Made by a program: the position numbers and the translations under genes. Under the pieces are notes generated by a model. The model saw only the letters and a program-made list of their open reading frames with translations. It searched no databases and had not been told where the DNA came from. From Labia minor (taxonomy: Eukaryota > Arthropoda > Insecta > Dermaptera > Spongiphoridae): 64,000 nt of DNA. The stretch lies in NCBI GenBank assembly GCA_963082975.1, contig OY720344.1, positions 69,158,546-69,222,545 of the forward strand, given 5' to 3'. This document shows positions 24,876 through 35,206 of this stretch, one piece after another. Position 1 is the stretch's first letter; each line of letters begins with the position of its first letter.

Positions 24876-26204
24876 TATTAAGAGAATTTTTATTAAAAGA
24901 CCACATTATTTGTATAAAATTATTTATTAAATTAAAATAATTGTACAACGTTTCAACTGCTTATTCTGCAGTCGTTTTCAAGTAACCGTACGCTTGCTCC
25001 GATTCAAGCGGACTGATGCATGTCGGGACACGTCACCTCTTATATAGGCAGTGATATTGGCGCCAATTTTTGGCTCCAATTTTTACCGCCAATTCTTAAT
25101 CTCAACATGAAGTCAGCAGCAATTGTCAAAGCAAGCGTTTACAATCAAGAAGTATGATAGTGCATTATGTCTCTAAAATGAAGATACTAAATTATTTCCA
25201 TAATCAAGATATATACATAAATACACATTAGATTAATTATATTTAATTTAATCTGACAAATTTTACTCATCCAACACTATGTTCCACATCTTATTAAGTC
25301 TATATCCATCCTCTTTGTTAATATTATTGGGATGATTATCAATTTCTATAGATTCTTTTATTTTTCTTTTCCACCAATTATTTTCAATATGAAGTGTTTC
25401 TACATTATCTAAATTTATTTTATGTCCTGTTGTTAAGGCATGTTCTGCAATTGCTGATTGATTTGGATGTTTCAATCTAATGGCTCTCTCATGTTCAGAC
25501 AGTCTTGTAGAAATCTTTCTACTTGTTTCACCAATGTATACTTTTTTGCATTCACAAGTTACCTTATAAACTCCATTATTTTCGTTTTTAATTTTGTCTT
25601 TTATATTTGAGGTGAGAGAAGACATTTGTTTATGAGGTTTATATGTTACTCTGATGTTGTGTTTCCTCAATTTTGACGCTATTTTTTCTGTTGTTCCTTT
25701 TATATAAGGTAATGTTATTTGTGATCTGTATATTGGTTTTTCATTTTCATTTTTGATTTCTGTCTTTTTTGTTTTACTGAATTTCCTAATTTCATATTCC
25801 GAGAAGCCATTGTTTATGAAAGCTTCCTTCAATCGTTGTTTTTCTTTTTTAATGTTTTCATTTGAGCATATCTCTTCGGCTCTTTTGTGCAGTGTTTTTA
25901 TCACTCCATATTTTTGTGATGGATGGTGGTGGGAATCTGCGTGGATATATCTGTTGGTGTGAGTTGTTTTCCTGAAAATATCAAACCTTAATCTATTCTG
26001 TTTCTTTTTAATTAATACATCAAGAAACGGTAACTCTTCATTTATTTCCCATTCAACGCTTAGTTTTATATTTTTATGTAAATTATTTGCTGCTTCTACA
26101 AATTTAACTAAAGAATCCTTACCATGAGGCCAAATCATCAAAATATCATCCACATATCTAAGAAACAGTTTTGGTTTCTTTATTGCATTATTGACCAATT
26201 TTGA
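24876..26204 (-). mobile_element. Inverted 5'-truncated Penelope copy
   Basis: On the minus strand this encodes the last 310 residues of the Penelope protein (frame 26198-25263), starting within the RT just before motif C and containing YVDDIL and the whole GIY-YIG domain, and then the 3' UTR. It lacks the N-terminal domain, RT motifs A and B, and so cannot make a working enzyme. It abuts the 5' end of the + copy directly at 26204/26205. Confidence 0.92.
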
Positions 26205-28513
26205 CCATTTATGAGAAATATAACCTAAAAATTCAAAAGCAGGTAAGGAGTTATGATGGATTAATTGTTAAAAAAGCAAAATTATTAAGTTCTTTGAATT
26301 TCTTAAAAAGATGTCGTGATCAAGATATTATACCAAAAGGCTTTTATATTAAGCGAGTTGTATACACAAAAAGAGCGACTAGCATATATAATAATGCTAG
26401 TTTGGCTCTGTTACGAGAACGCATCACAAATATCAGGCAAGTTTTATTTACATTAGACACTGATTTATTCAATATATATAATAATCTAAAATCTGTTTTA
26501 ACCCAGGAAGAAATTTCTTATTTGCAGCACGTATCCCAGACACACTTTAAATTTACACATAAAAAACAAACCGATATTCAAAAATCAAAATTTGATAAAC
26601 TTTCATTCAATAAGACTAAAACATCTATTCAGAATTTTGATAATAACAAATTAGTAGTCAATCTATCAAATAAAAGTCTTGACAAAAATACCATCTCAGT
26701 GTTAGCAAAAGGACCAAAGTTCTCCATAGCACCGAATAAAATTCCAAAAATTGAGATAGTTAGTTCAATTGAATCATCCTTATATAACTTACCAAACAAC
26801 ATTGCAGAGGAAATTAGATTTGATACGATTAACATACTGAAAAATGCTAAACCACCCAAACCAAATTTGACAAAATCTGAGATGCGTGCTCTGAAGGAAA
26901 TTAGAAACGATGACTCTCTAAAGATTATCCCTGCCGACAAAGGTAACGCCACTGTTGTAATGAATACAGTGGATTATAAACAAAAAATGGAAAATATTTT
27001 GAATTCTTCTACCTACGAAATACAGAAAAAAGATCCAACGGATAAATTCTGTAGAAAACTAAAATCAATAATAAAGAATCTACCTATTGAGGAAAAAGAT
27101 AAAGATAAATTAAAACCGAAAGATCCACAAATACCAAAAATATACGGTAATCCCAAAATCCATAAAACCAACAAACCTTTAAGACCAATAGTTAGTCAAA
27201 TCAATTCAGTGACTTACAACTCATCAAAATATCTAGCACATTTGTTAAAACCATTTACAGGTACTAATTTTTCATACGTTAAAAATTCCACCCACTTAGT
27301 AGAAATGTTATCAAAAGTAGAAATTACAAAAAATGATATATTGGTGAGTCTGGATGTGGACTCCTTGTACACAAATGTTCCTATTGACGAGACCATTGAG
27401 ATTATAAAATCAAACATTACATTAGATAAAAATACTCTCGAATTAATAGAATTTTGCCAAAAATCTACATACTTTATTTATGATAAAAAGATTTATAAGC
27501 AAAAAGAAGGATGTGCTATGGGTAGTCCACTAAGCCCAGTATTCGCTAACATATTCATGGAAGAATTTGAATCAAAATTGGTCAATAATGCAATAAAGAA
27601 ACCAAAACTGTTTCTTAGATATGTGGATGATATTTTGATGATTTGGCCTCATGGTAAGGATTCTTTAGTTAAATTTGTAGAAGCAGCAAATAATTTACAT
27701 AAAAATATAAAACTAAGCGTTGAATGGGAAATAAATGAAGAGTTACCGTTTCTTGATGTATTAATTAAAAAGAAACAGAATAGATTAAGGTTTGATATTT
27801 TCAGGAAAACAACTCACACCAACAGATATATCCACGCAGATTCCCACCACCATCCATCACAAAAATATGGAGTGATAAAAACACTGCACAAAAGAGCCGA
27901 AGAGATATGCTCAAATGAAAACATTAAAAAAGAAAAACAACGATTGAAGGAAGCTTTCATAAACAATGGCTTCTCGGAATATGAAATTAGGAAATTCAGT
28001 AAAACAAAAAAGACAGAAATCAAAAATGAAAATGAAAAACCAATATACAGATCACAAATAACATTACCTTATATAAAAGGAACAACGGAAAAAATAGCGT
28101 CAAAATTGAGGAAACACAACATCAGAGTAACATATAAACCTCATAAACAAATGTCTTCTCTCACCTCAAATATAAAAGACAAAATTAAAAACGAAAATAA
28201 TGGAGTTTATAAGGTAACTTGTGAATGCAAAAAAGTATACATTGGTGAAACAAGTAGAAAGATTTCTACAAGACTGTCTGAACATGAGAGAGCCATTAGA
28301 TTGAAACATCCAAATCAATCAGCAATTGCAGAACATGCCTTAACAACAGGACATAAAATAAATTTAGATAATGTAGAAACACTTCATATTGAAAATAATT
28401 GGTGGAAAAGAAAAATAAAAGAATCTATAGAAATTGATAATCATCCCAATAATATTAACAAAGAGGATGGATATAGACTTAATAAGATGTGGAACATAGT
28501 GTTGGATGAGTAA
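26201..28513 (+). CDS. Penelope reverse transcriptase with GIY-YIG endonuclease
   Basis: The uninterrupted 770-codon frame encodes the single Penelope polyprotein. The N-terminal domain has SLNFLKRCRDQDIIPKGF and ALLRERITNIR. The RT has GNPKIHKTNKPLRPI (about residues 318-332), motif A VSLDVDSLYTN (D385, D387), motif B AMGSPLSPVFANIF (from 439) and motif C YVDD (474-477). The C-terminal GIY-YIG nuclease begins GVYKV at 668, with VYIGET and the Arg of TRLSEHERAI. It ends NKMWNIVLDE. The frame starts at TTG next to the junction with the inverted copy. The first in-frame ATG is only at about residue 227, so the copy is either trimmed by a few codons at its 5' end or uses another start. All catalytic residues I can see are in place. 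Confidence 0.93.
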   Translation: MTIYEKYNLKIQKQVRSYDGLIVKKAKLLSSLNFLKRCRDQDIIPKGFYIKRVVYTKRATSIYNNASLALLRERITNIRQVLFTLDTDLFNIYNNLKSVLTQEEISYLQHVSQTHFKFTHKKQTDIQKSKFDKLSFNKTKTSIQNFDNNKLVVNLSNKSLDKNTISVLAKGPKFSIAPNKIPKIEIVSSIESSLYNLPNNIAEEIRFDTINILKNAKPPKPNLTKSEMRALKEIRNDDSLKIIPADKGNATVVMNTVDYKQKMENILNSSTYEIQKKDPTDKFCRKLKSIIKNLPIEEKDKDKLKPKDPQIPKIYGNPKIHKTNKPLRPIVSQINSVTYNSSKYLAHLLKPFTGTNFSYVKNSTHLVEMLSKVEITKNDILVSLDVDSLYTNVPIDETIEIIKSNITLDKNTLELIEFCQKSTYFIYDKKIYKQKEGCAMGSPLSPVFANIFMEEFESKLVNNAIKKPKLFLRYVDDILMIWPHGKDSLVKFVEAANNLHKNIKLSVEWEINEELPFLDVLIKKKQNRLRFDIFRKTTHTNRYIHADSHHHPSQKYGVIKTLHKRAEEICSNENIKKEKQRLKEAFINNGFSEYEIRKFSKTKKTEIKNENEKPIYRSQITLPYIKGTTEKIASKLRKHNIRVTYKPHKQMSSLTSNIKDKIKNENNGVYKVTCECKKVYIGETSRKISTRLSEHERAIRLKHPNQSAIAEHALTTGHKINLDNVETLHIENNWWKRKIKESIEIDNHPNNINKEDGYRLNKMWNIVLDE

Positions 28514-28784
28514 AATTTGTCAGATTAAATTAAATATAATTAATCTAATGTGTATTTATGTATATATCTTGATTATGGAAATAATTTAGTATCTTCATTT
28601 TAGAGACATAATGCACTATCATACTTCTTGATTGTAAACGCTTGCTTTGACAATTGCTGCTGACTTCATGTTGAGATTAAGAATTGGCGGTAAAAATTGG
28701 AGCCAAAAATTGGCGCCAATATCACTGCCTATATAAGAGGTGACGTGTCCCGACATGCATCAGTCCGCTTGAATCGGAGCAAGC

Positions 28785-28833
28785 GTACGGTTACTTGAAA
28801 ACGACTGCAGAATAAGCAGTTGAAACGTTGTAC
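28785..28833 (+). ncRNA. Hammerhead-like hairpin of Penelope 3' region
   Basis: Penelope-like elements carry small hammerhead ribozymes in their terminal repeats (known for the family). Here GTAC, then a spacer with CTTGAAAACG, then stem ACTGC/GCAGT with loop AGAATAA, then TGAAACGTTGTAC matches the expected layout and the GAAAC box. The CTGANGA box is replaced by CTTGAAAA. So it is probably a degenerate or inactive ribozyme, or a structural relic. The mirror copy is at 24943-24991 on the minus strand. Confidence 0.4.
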
Positions 28834-28900
28834 AATTATTTTAATTTAATAAATAATTTTATACAAATAATGTGGTCTTTTAATAAAAATTCTCTTAATA

Positions 28901-31384
28901 ATTATCAAAATAACCACAAAAGCTTTAATAAATACATTTATGAGAAATAATTATATTATTATTTTTATTAAATATATATACTAAAATTCACATTATAATT
29001 TGTTTTTTTGAAAAAACTTTAAAAGATTGATAAAATATGTTTATTAAATGTTTATCTAGTATTGTATCAAAAAATATTTATTATTATTATTTATTATAGA
29101 TAAAAAAATGTATTTTTTAATAATTTAAAAACTTCTATGCCAATTTTATTTGAATGACTCAATATAATCTGGTTACATAAATATTATATACAAATATATA
29201 TAAATATTCATATTCAAAGCCGAATCGTGATATTACGACGCCCAGTACGCCCCTCTCATCTCTTATATTTGTTATTATAATAAAAAAAATAATTTTGGTG
29301 AATAAATGTTTATTTAAAATTAATAAAATGTATAACAGATGTGTATAACAAATATAAATAAACTATAATTGAATAAAATTTTAATTTAATACTTAGAATT
29401 TTCATATATAATATAAATTAAATGACAAATCACAAATAAACTAATCAATTATATTAATATATATAATATCATATTATTATATTATTATTACTGTATTTTA
29501 ATTGTAATTGTCTTTTGGCACTTTTATTGTTTGGTATCTTTAACGTGTTCGGCGCCTTAATATTCAGTACCTGGTACCTGGGCACAGTTCTCATCACCCA
29601 CTCTATGTGTGTCACTCTGTATTTAGTATTGAGGTGACCCTGCTGTTTGGTAGATGTGTTTCATATATCTCAGTGCTTTAAAACAAGAACCAACATTCTG
29701 GACATTGAGAAAATTAATTTTTTCTGTATAATGTTAAAACTTTTTTAATTGACAAAGAATAATTTACCTCTAAAATTCGCTAATATTTGACAGTTAATTA
29801 AAAAAATATCCTTTTAATATACTTGTCCTTTTAATTGAAAAAAATATTTCTACAAAAAATCTCTAGCTTTTGAATATCCTACGAAACAACAGTGATTTTC
29901 AAGTCGGATGTCCTCTAAGCAGGGTAGAGGTGTTAGATGATTAATAATACGGATCCTCTCAACCTTTATCTTGATTTTCTTGATCGGAGGGCGCTACATT
30001 TTATTTCAAGTAAATTTCCATTTTTGATCACAACCTCGTTCTCAAAGACACCAGCTAAAGAAATATTCTCTTTCTAGGCCTGGTACTTGATCTCAGGACC
30101 AGTAGGTTGAGAGATAAGTATTGTCCCTAGACTGCATGACGCCTTATAGAATTTCTATAGGTATTTAAAATAATTGTGAAATTAAACAACAATTTTGAAA
30201 TGATGTTTGTCCCATTAGAAAAGTGTAATAGAAAGTAAAAAATAATAAGTTTTAAATTAGATGAAGAAAATTTTTTATAATTTTAATCTCTACTAATTAT
30301 TATTCTCTTTCGATACAAACCCCTCATTTAATTAGCATTTTAATTTAACCTTGATGAATTGTACGTTACTGAATTTTTAAAACGACTCTTTATTTAATGA
30401 ATAGCAAATGAAAAAAATATATAAATAAATAAATATAGTATAAGAAAATTATTAATGGTGACAATAAACATTAAGCAACAAACTATAATTAAATCCAGTA
30501 TAAATATTAGATTCTTAAATGGTATTTTATCAAAAATCTATTCCATTTGTTTACAATTGAACTCGAAATTAATATAATATGCATCAATTATTATAATAAC
30601 GAGAAAAATATATAATTAATTAAATTTTTTTTCTAAAAGTTAACATTTTAAATTTAATGAAATTATTAGATCATGTTTCATTATTTATAATTTAATTTTT
30701 AAAAAAATGTTATATAAAGAAATGAAGAGGGATAAATCTAAAATAAAAAACCCTTCATATATATAATATATATAATAGGTTTATAATTTGGGTGATCATG
30801 CTTTTTTGAACGGGACATTACCGTTTTTTAATATTTTTCGACCGTTTTAATAAGAATGTCAATTTCGTCCTGTTTTTAAAAAACTATAATAAAATCTAAA
30901 ATTGTTTCATGGTGTGTAAGAAATTTTATGATAAAGTGTTGAAAGACAGAAATTTGCTGCCTTATAATAATTTCATTAGAAAAAACATTTCTCTGGATTT
31001 ATACAAATTTTTGTGTCGGTTCTGTCACTATAGAATAATCGTTTGTAGAATACTACATATAATAATTTTTTGTATCAACATACTTATTTATGAATTCATC
31101 ATATTTTAAAAATAGAGAATTAGAAGAAGTACCGGCTCTAGAATTTTGGTGTTCAATACAGAACAGTTAATGGACGCCCCTCAAATAAGCATAGATAATT
31201 TTTAGGGAAGAAAGATTTTTTAACAAATACATTCCAAATAGTAAGTATATAATATTATTTAATAATCATTCTACTTTTAATGAGTTTTATTTTATAAAGT
31301 ATCATTTAAAAGTAGAACATTTTTATAGAGGATTGTTACAAGATATACAAAGTTATTCGATAATATATTAATGCTGAAAGACAT
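28901..31384. repeat. AT-rich intergenic DNA with decayed SINE-like pieces
   Basis: Mostly featureless. About 29545-29650 (GTACCTGGGCACAGTTCTCA, TTGAGGTGACCCTGCTG) resembles the SINE body in the NF1 intron (GGTACCAACTGGAGTTATTC, TTGAGGTAGCCCTGCTGG). Minus strand 30150 to about 30080 (AGGCGTCATGCAGTCTAGGG, GGTCCTGAGATCAAGTACC) could be the tRNA-like head of a related copy. Around 31130-31200 a short less AT-rich stretch (GTACCGGCTCTAGAATTTTGG) is not assigned. Confidence 0.35.
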
Positions 31385-31437
31385 ACAGAGGGGCGGAGTC
31401 CCTTGTCTAGGTGCGAAGAACATAGTTAGTAACAAAT
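31385..31437 (+). mobile_element. Degenerate LINE 3' end (+ orientation)
   Basis: AGGGGCGGAGTCCCTTGTCTAG then GTGCGAAGAACATAGTTAGT is a mutated version of the GGGGGCGGAGCCCCCGTCTAG ... AGCTAGT 3' end found on the minus strand at 33127 and 42041. Only the tail is present. Confidence 0.5.
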
Positions 31438-31666
31438 AAAATTGCCTTGAATTTTTATATACTTCATTCAAATTATTTATTTAAATAACAAGATAATTCG
31501 ATTAGCAAAAAAAAATTTCTAAGAAGAGATGTTTATTATTTAAATGTAATATAAATATATTTTGTCAGTCAGTCTATTGCGTACTATCAAACGAGTCAGT
31601 GATCTGACTTTTTATTACTTGTTTTAGGTATTTAAAGTGTAGTGAATATACAGAATGCACAACATA

Positions 31667-32717
31667 CGAGGGCTGTTCAAAAGAAAATGTGAATTTGGAA
31701 TTTTCGCGGGCTGTGTACATTCGATTATCGAAAATTTTTTTTTGATATGTTGGTATACATATGTTTCTCATATGTCGACGTTATCAGCCATTTTGGATTA
31801 GTAGTTTGTTTTTGTCAACTGAAAAAGTTTGCCATGTTTTTTTTTTGTGTTCTTCAATTTTTTACTTAAAAACATGGATCAAGTATCTGTATAAAATTTT
31901 GCGTTAAAATTGGAATAAAGTGCTCCAACGCACTTAAAATGTTGACTGTGGCATTCGGCGAGTCTACTTTGTCACAAAAAAATGTTTCCAGGTGGTAGAA
32001 GCGCATTAAAAAAGAACGCCAAGTTCGATCAAATATGAAGGTTTGCATCGATTACAATGACGAACATATATGAACACATGAAATTTTATATTTCAAAATT
32101 TAATATGTTACGGCCAAAACCCGAAGTTGGCCTGTTGTTTATGTTTATGTTTATAAGTGGTACAAGCGCTTTACAGAAGGCCGAGAAGAGCACACCAAGT
32201 TCGATCAAATGTGAAGGTTTTGATCACTGTTTACTTCGATTACAATGGCGTGGTGCATCATGAGATCTTGCCAACAGGTCGTATTGTTAATATGGAATAC
32301 GACAAGGAAGTTATGCAACGTTTGTGTGAAGCAATACGGCTCAAACGATCGGAATTGTGGAAAAACAAATAATGGATTCTGCATCACGATAATGCACCAG
32401 CTCATAAATCATTGCTTGTTCGTGATTTTTTAGCCAAATACAACACCGTAATCATGCCACAACCATGGTATTCGCCATTTTTACCTCCCTGCGACTTTTT
32501 CCTATTCCCCAAACTGCCACACTTGATGATATAAAGTCCGAATCGAAAAATGAGCTGATGGCCATACCGAAAAGCGCATTTCAGAAGTGCTTCGACGATT
32601 GGAAGAAGTATAATATATGAGGGGAATTACTTTGAGGGCGATAAAATGGATATTGATGAATAAATAAATACTTTTCGAAATAATTCAAAATTCACCTTAT
32701 CTTTTGAACAAACCTTG
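31667..32717 (+). mobile_element. Mariner element, complete ends, broken transposase
   Basis: TA target duplications (31665-31666, 32718-32719) bound imperfect ITRs: CGAGGGCTGTTCAAAAGAAA on the left and CAAGGTTTGTTCAAAAGATA inverse on the right. From ATG 31874 the transposase N terminus is recognisable (MDQVSV, NFALKLE) but has several stops. The middle, including the first catalytic Asp region, is largely missing. The C-terminal part is legible at 32380-32520: HHDNAPAHKSLLVRDFLAKY and TVIMPQP-YSPF-PPCDFFLF. The segment encoding KWYKRF...KFDQ occurs twice (about 31980-32060 and 32150-32247) at different divergence, so the element was rearranged or recombined with a sister copy. Non-functional. 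Confidence 0.88.
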
Positions 32718-33126
32718 TATGTACAAATGACATCGGCCTGCTACATCTCAGCCAAGGTAAGATCTTCTCCTCTATTTTCTCATTATAGCTCTCAGTATAA
32801 ATTCAATTTATAAATATACGATACTCACTAAACAATTCATAATTTCAAATTGAACAATTTTCATTTCACCCCAAAATAAAATAATTTCAATTTAATGAAC
32901 TTAAAAACAAAATATTGCAATTCACCTTTTGAATCATATTCTTTTTATTTATTTATTTTTATATCTTTTTTCATTTCCTTGATATAAATAACTAATCTAA
33001 AATAATTTCTTATGTATTTAGATGAGAGACACGAGAGATTAATTCAAGTCATCGAGTTGGTCTTCGAGACTAATCTGCGAGATCTATCAACCCTTTATTA
33101 ACTCTGAGGTCAGTATTTATTAATAA
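32718..33126. other. Unassigned AT-rich spacer
   Basis: Between the mariner and the next LINE tail nothing recognisable is present. A short mixed-composition stretch at about 33023-33110 (GAGACACGAGAGATTAATTC) shows no coding or repeat signature I know. Confidence 0.3.
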
Positions 33127-33250
33127 CTAGCTGCTCCGAGCGCCTTCCAGGCGCTCTTCACACCTAGACGGGGGCTCCGCCCCCTGTACCCCCGAATGAT
33201 ACATGGTATTTGGTTGAAAGTCTGTATGTAAAAGGTTTTCATCCATTTTG
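33127..33250 (-). mobile_element. LINE 3' end (- orientation)
   Basis: The minus strand reads GGGGGTACAGGGGGCGGAGC, then CCCCGTCTAGGTGTGAAGAG, an inverted pair of GCGCC/GGCGC, and ends GAGCAGCTAGT. It matches the 3' end of the LINE at 42041-42770, so it is a 5'-truncated copy of the same family. The left limit is inferred from loss of similarity. Confidence 0.6.
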
Positions 33251-33605
33251 TTTCAATCATTATAAGTAGATAAGATATATATTTATTTTCTTGGAAAATA
33301 TATTTTAATTTAAGCAACAACAAATTTTCCTAGTATAATAAGTAAGATTTATTGACTATTTCATATTATTATTTATATACATATTTACTAATATATTTGT
33401 GGCTCTTTGCATTTATTTAAGTAGATTTTAATTAATTAAATAATTAATATTCTAAGTTTATGAACATTATTTTTTTTTATAAATTATATTAATTAAAATT
33501 TATTTTCTTATTTCTGTTTGTTCTTTATTTTACATATATATGTACAAAACACAAAACAATAACACAGACAGACACACAGACATTGCCTTTTATATATATA
33601 GAATA

Positions 33606-33848
33606 GATTAAAACCTTCCCTGGGATGCCCACAACAATCCCTGAAAGTTTCACCGTAATCGGACGGGTAGTTTTTGAGTATTTGACAGACACACAGACAG
33701 ACATTGCCTTTTATATATATAGATTAAAACCTTCCCTGGGATGCCCACAACAATCCCTTAAAGTTTCACCGTAATCGGACGGGTAGTTTTTGAGTATTTG
33801 ACAGACACACAGACAGACACACAAACATTGCCTTTTATATATATAGAT
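33606..33848 (+). repeat. Tandem dimer of a LINE/SINE tail
   Basis: Two head-to-tail copies of about 115-125 bp, each reading AAACCTTCCCTGGGATGCCC, then CCGTAATCGGACGGGTAGTT, TTTGAGTATTTGACAGACAC and a TATATATATAGATT tail. The two differ by one base in CCCTGAAAG/CCCTTAAAG and by the CAGACA count. A third copy is at 41093-41217. The GGACGGGTAGTTTTTGAG...TATATAGAT pattern is typical of 3' ends of RTE-like retroposons in arthropods. Confidence 0.7.
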
Positions 33849-33893
33849 TCATCTTAATTTCTTGAGTTATCTATTGTAATTTAAATTCTTACA

Positions 33894-35135
33894 GTTTTGA
33901 AGTGAAACTTCTTTAGCGGCGTCCTGACATTTGGTTGAGAATGGAGAGTGAATTGAAAAATTGAAATTTCGTAACGCATTCGTAACGCAAGAGAGAAAAA
34001 AGATATAGATATAACGAGTGAGAATGAGATAGCCTCTATCTCCGTCTCTCTTTTGTGCGGTGTTTCGTTCTTGCTATCTGCGTCTTTCTTTTGTCCGGTC
34101 TTTCGTTCTTGAGAAAGAGGCTATCTGCGTCTTCGTTTTGTGCTGTCTTTCGTTCTAATACCCTCTCGCTAGGTCCAAAGTCCACGGCGCGCATGCGCGC
34201 TAGTACGTTGACGCGGAATAATAAATTAAAAATATTTATATTATATTCATATATATGTAAAATAATAATTATATTATTTTAATATTCCTATAAGTTGGTA
34301 TCACAATTTATTATTATTATGAATTATTTATAAGTAATTAATATTATTAATTGGTATTAATAAATAAATAATATTAATTATATTAACTTAATATTTCTAA
34401 CTTTGTATTACAATAATGAGACGGAATTGTTGTGTGTTAAATTAGATTTAATTAAAGATTGAATTTAGAATAATTAAAAGGGTTATTGAAACCGCGTATG
34501 CTGATTAGGGAATGACAAGATTGAATAGGTTCAATTAAAAAATGCTTATATAAAATTATAACTAAAAATGATTTATTTAATAAAACTATAAGAATTTAAA
34601 TTACAATTTAATTAATTTTTTGTGAATAAATAAACATATATAAAAAACTATATATAAAATTTGAATTTTCATTTATTCATTCATTTAAAATTATTTTCCG
34701 ATTGTTCCTTTAAAATAACCCCTCTTAGGGGGTCGGAAAGGGAGGCAACATAAGGGAATTTTCTTTCACTTTGTTATTGGGAAAAACCAGGGGGGGGGAC
34801 AGTCTTACCAGGAAAAACCCAAATTGTCAGCGTCCACTCTGGGGTTTTAAACAGTTTTAAAGGAAATGTTAATTATAAGTTCATTTCTCAACGAGTTGTA
34901 TCTTTAAATTATTTTTATTAATTTAATTAATTATAATTAATTTATAGCCAATAATAGTTTATTATAGCTAATAATTTTTTAATTTTTAGTGTAATTTGCA
35001 TGATCATTATTTATATAAATAAAAAGCAAAATGTGCAGCATCGTACACGTGGCGGAAGTGAAACTTCTTACAATCTAGAGAATAAGATAAATTTTAGTTG
35101 AGAGTGTGAGTGAGAGAGAAATAGAGAAAAATAAA
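33894..35135 (+). mobile_element. Helentron-like module cluster, first copy (order A-B-C-D)
   Basis: Blocks A (33894-34220: TTGAAGTGAAACTTCTTTAG, GCGGCG, then repeated GTCTTTCGTTCTTGAG phrases and GCGCGCATGCGCGC), B (34226-34460), C (34480-34600) and D (35025-35135: GTGGCGGAAGTGAAACTTCT) all recur inverted at 37727-39140. The palindrome GAAGTGAAACTTC near both A and D is like the subterminal inverted repeats of Helentron-derived elements (HINE/DINE-1 type). A G-rich block (34730-34850) interrupts C and D and is unique here. No protein is encoded. Confidence 0.6.
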
Positions 35136-35206
35136 GGGATCATTTCGAAAGACATATAACAGTATAAAATTTTCGTAACAAATATTCGCTTTATTATTAT
35201 TATTAT

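Larger units (their letters stand above)
24876..28900 (+). mobile_element. Penelope-like element with inverted 5'-truncated copy (palindromic insertion)
   Basis: The insertion is a 4,025-bp unit. Arms of about 1,329 bp (24876-26204 and 27572-28900) are inverted copies of each other and flank a 1,367-bp unique loop that holds the first part of the ORF. No difference was seen where the arms were compared by eye, and the two encoded 310-residue C termini are the same. Penelope-like elements are known for inverted or tandem 5'-truncated copies formed during insertion (the so-called pLTR). The arms carry the 3' half of the ORF, a 387-bp 3' UTR, a TATATAAG box (28730-28737; mirror 25039-25046) and a hammerhead-like hairpin. 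Very young by arm identity. Confidence 0.93.

Noticed and set aside
25263-26198. Minus-strand 311-codon frame considered as an independent gene.
   Set aside because: It repeats the C-terminal part of the adjacent Penelope protein and is the inverted truncated arm.
30909-31109. 66-codon ORF whose first residues (MVCKKFYDKVLKDRNLLPYN) faintly recall the end of an F-box domain.
   Set aside because: The similarity is a few residues, the rest is hydrophobic AT-driven sequence, and no splice-linked exon was found.
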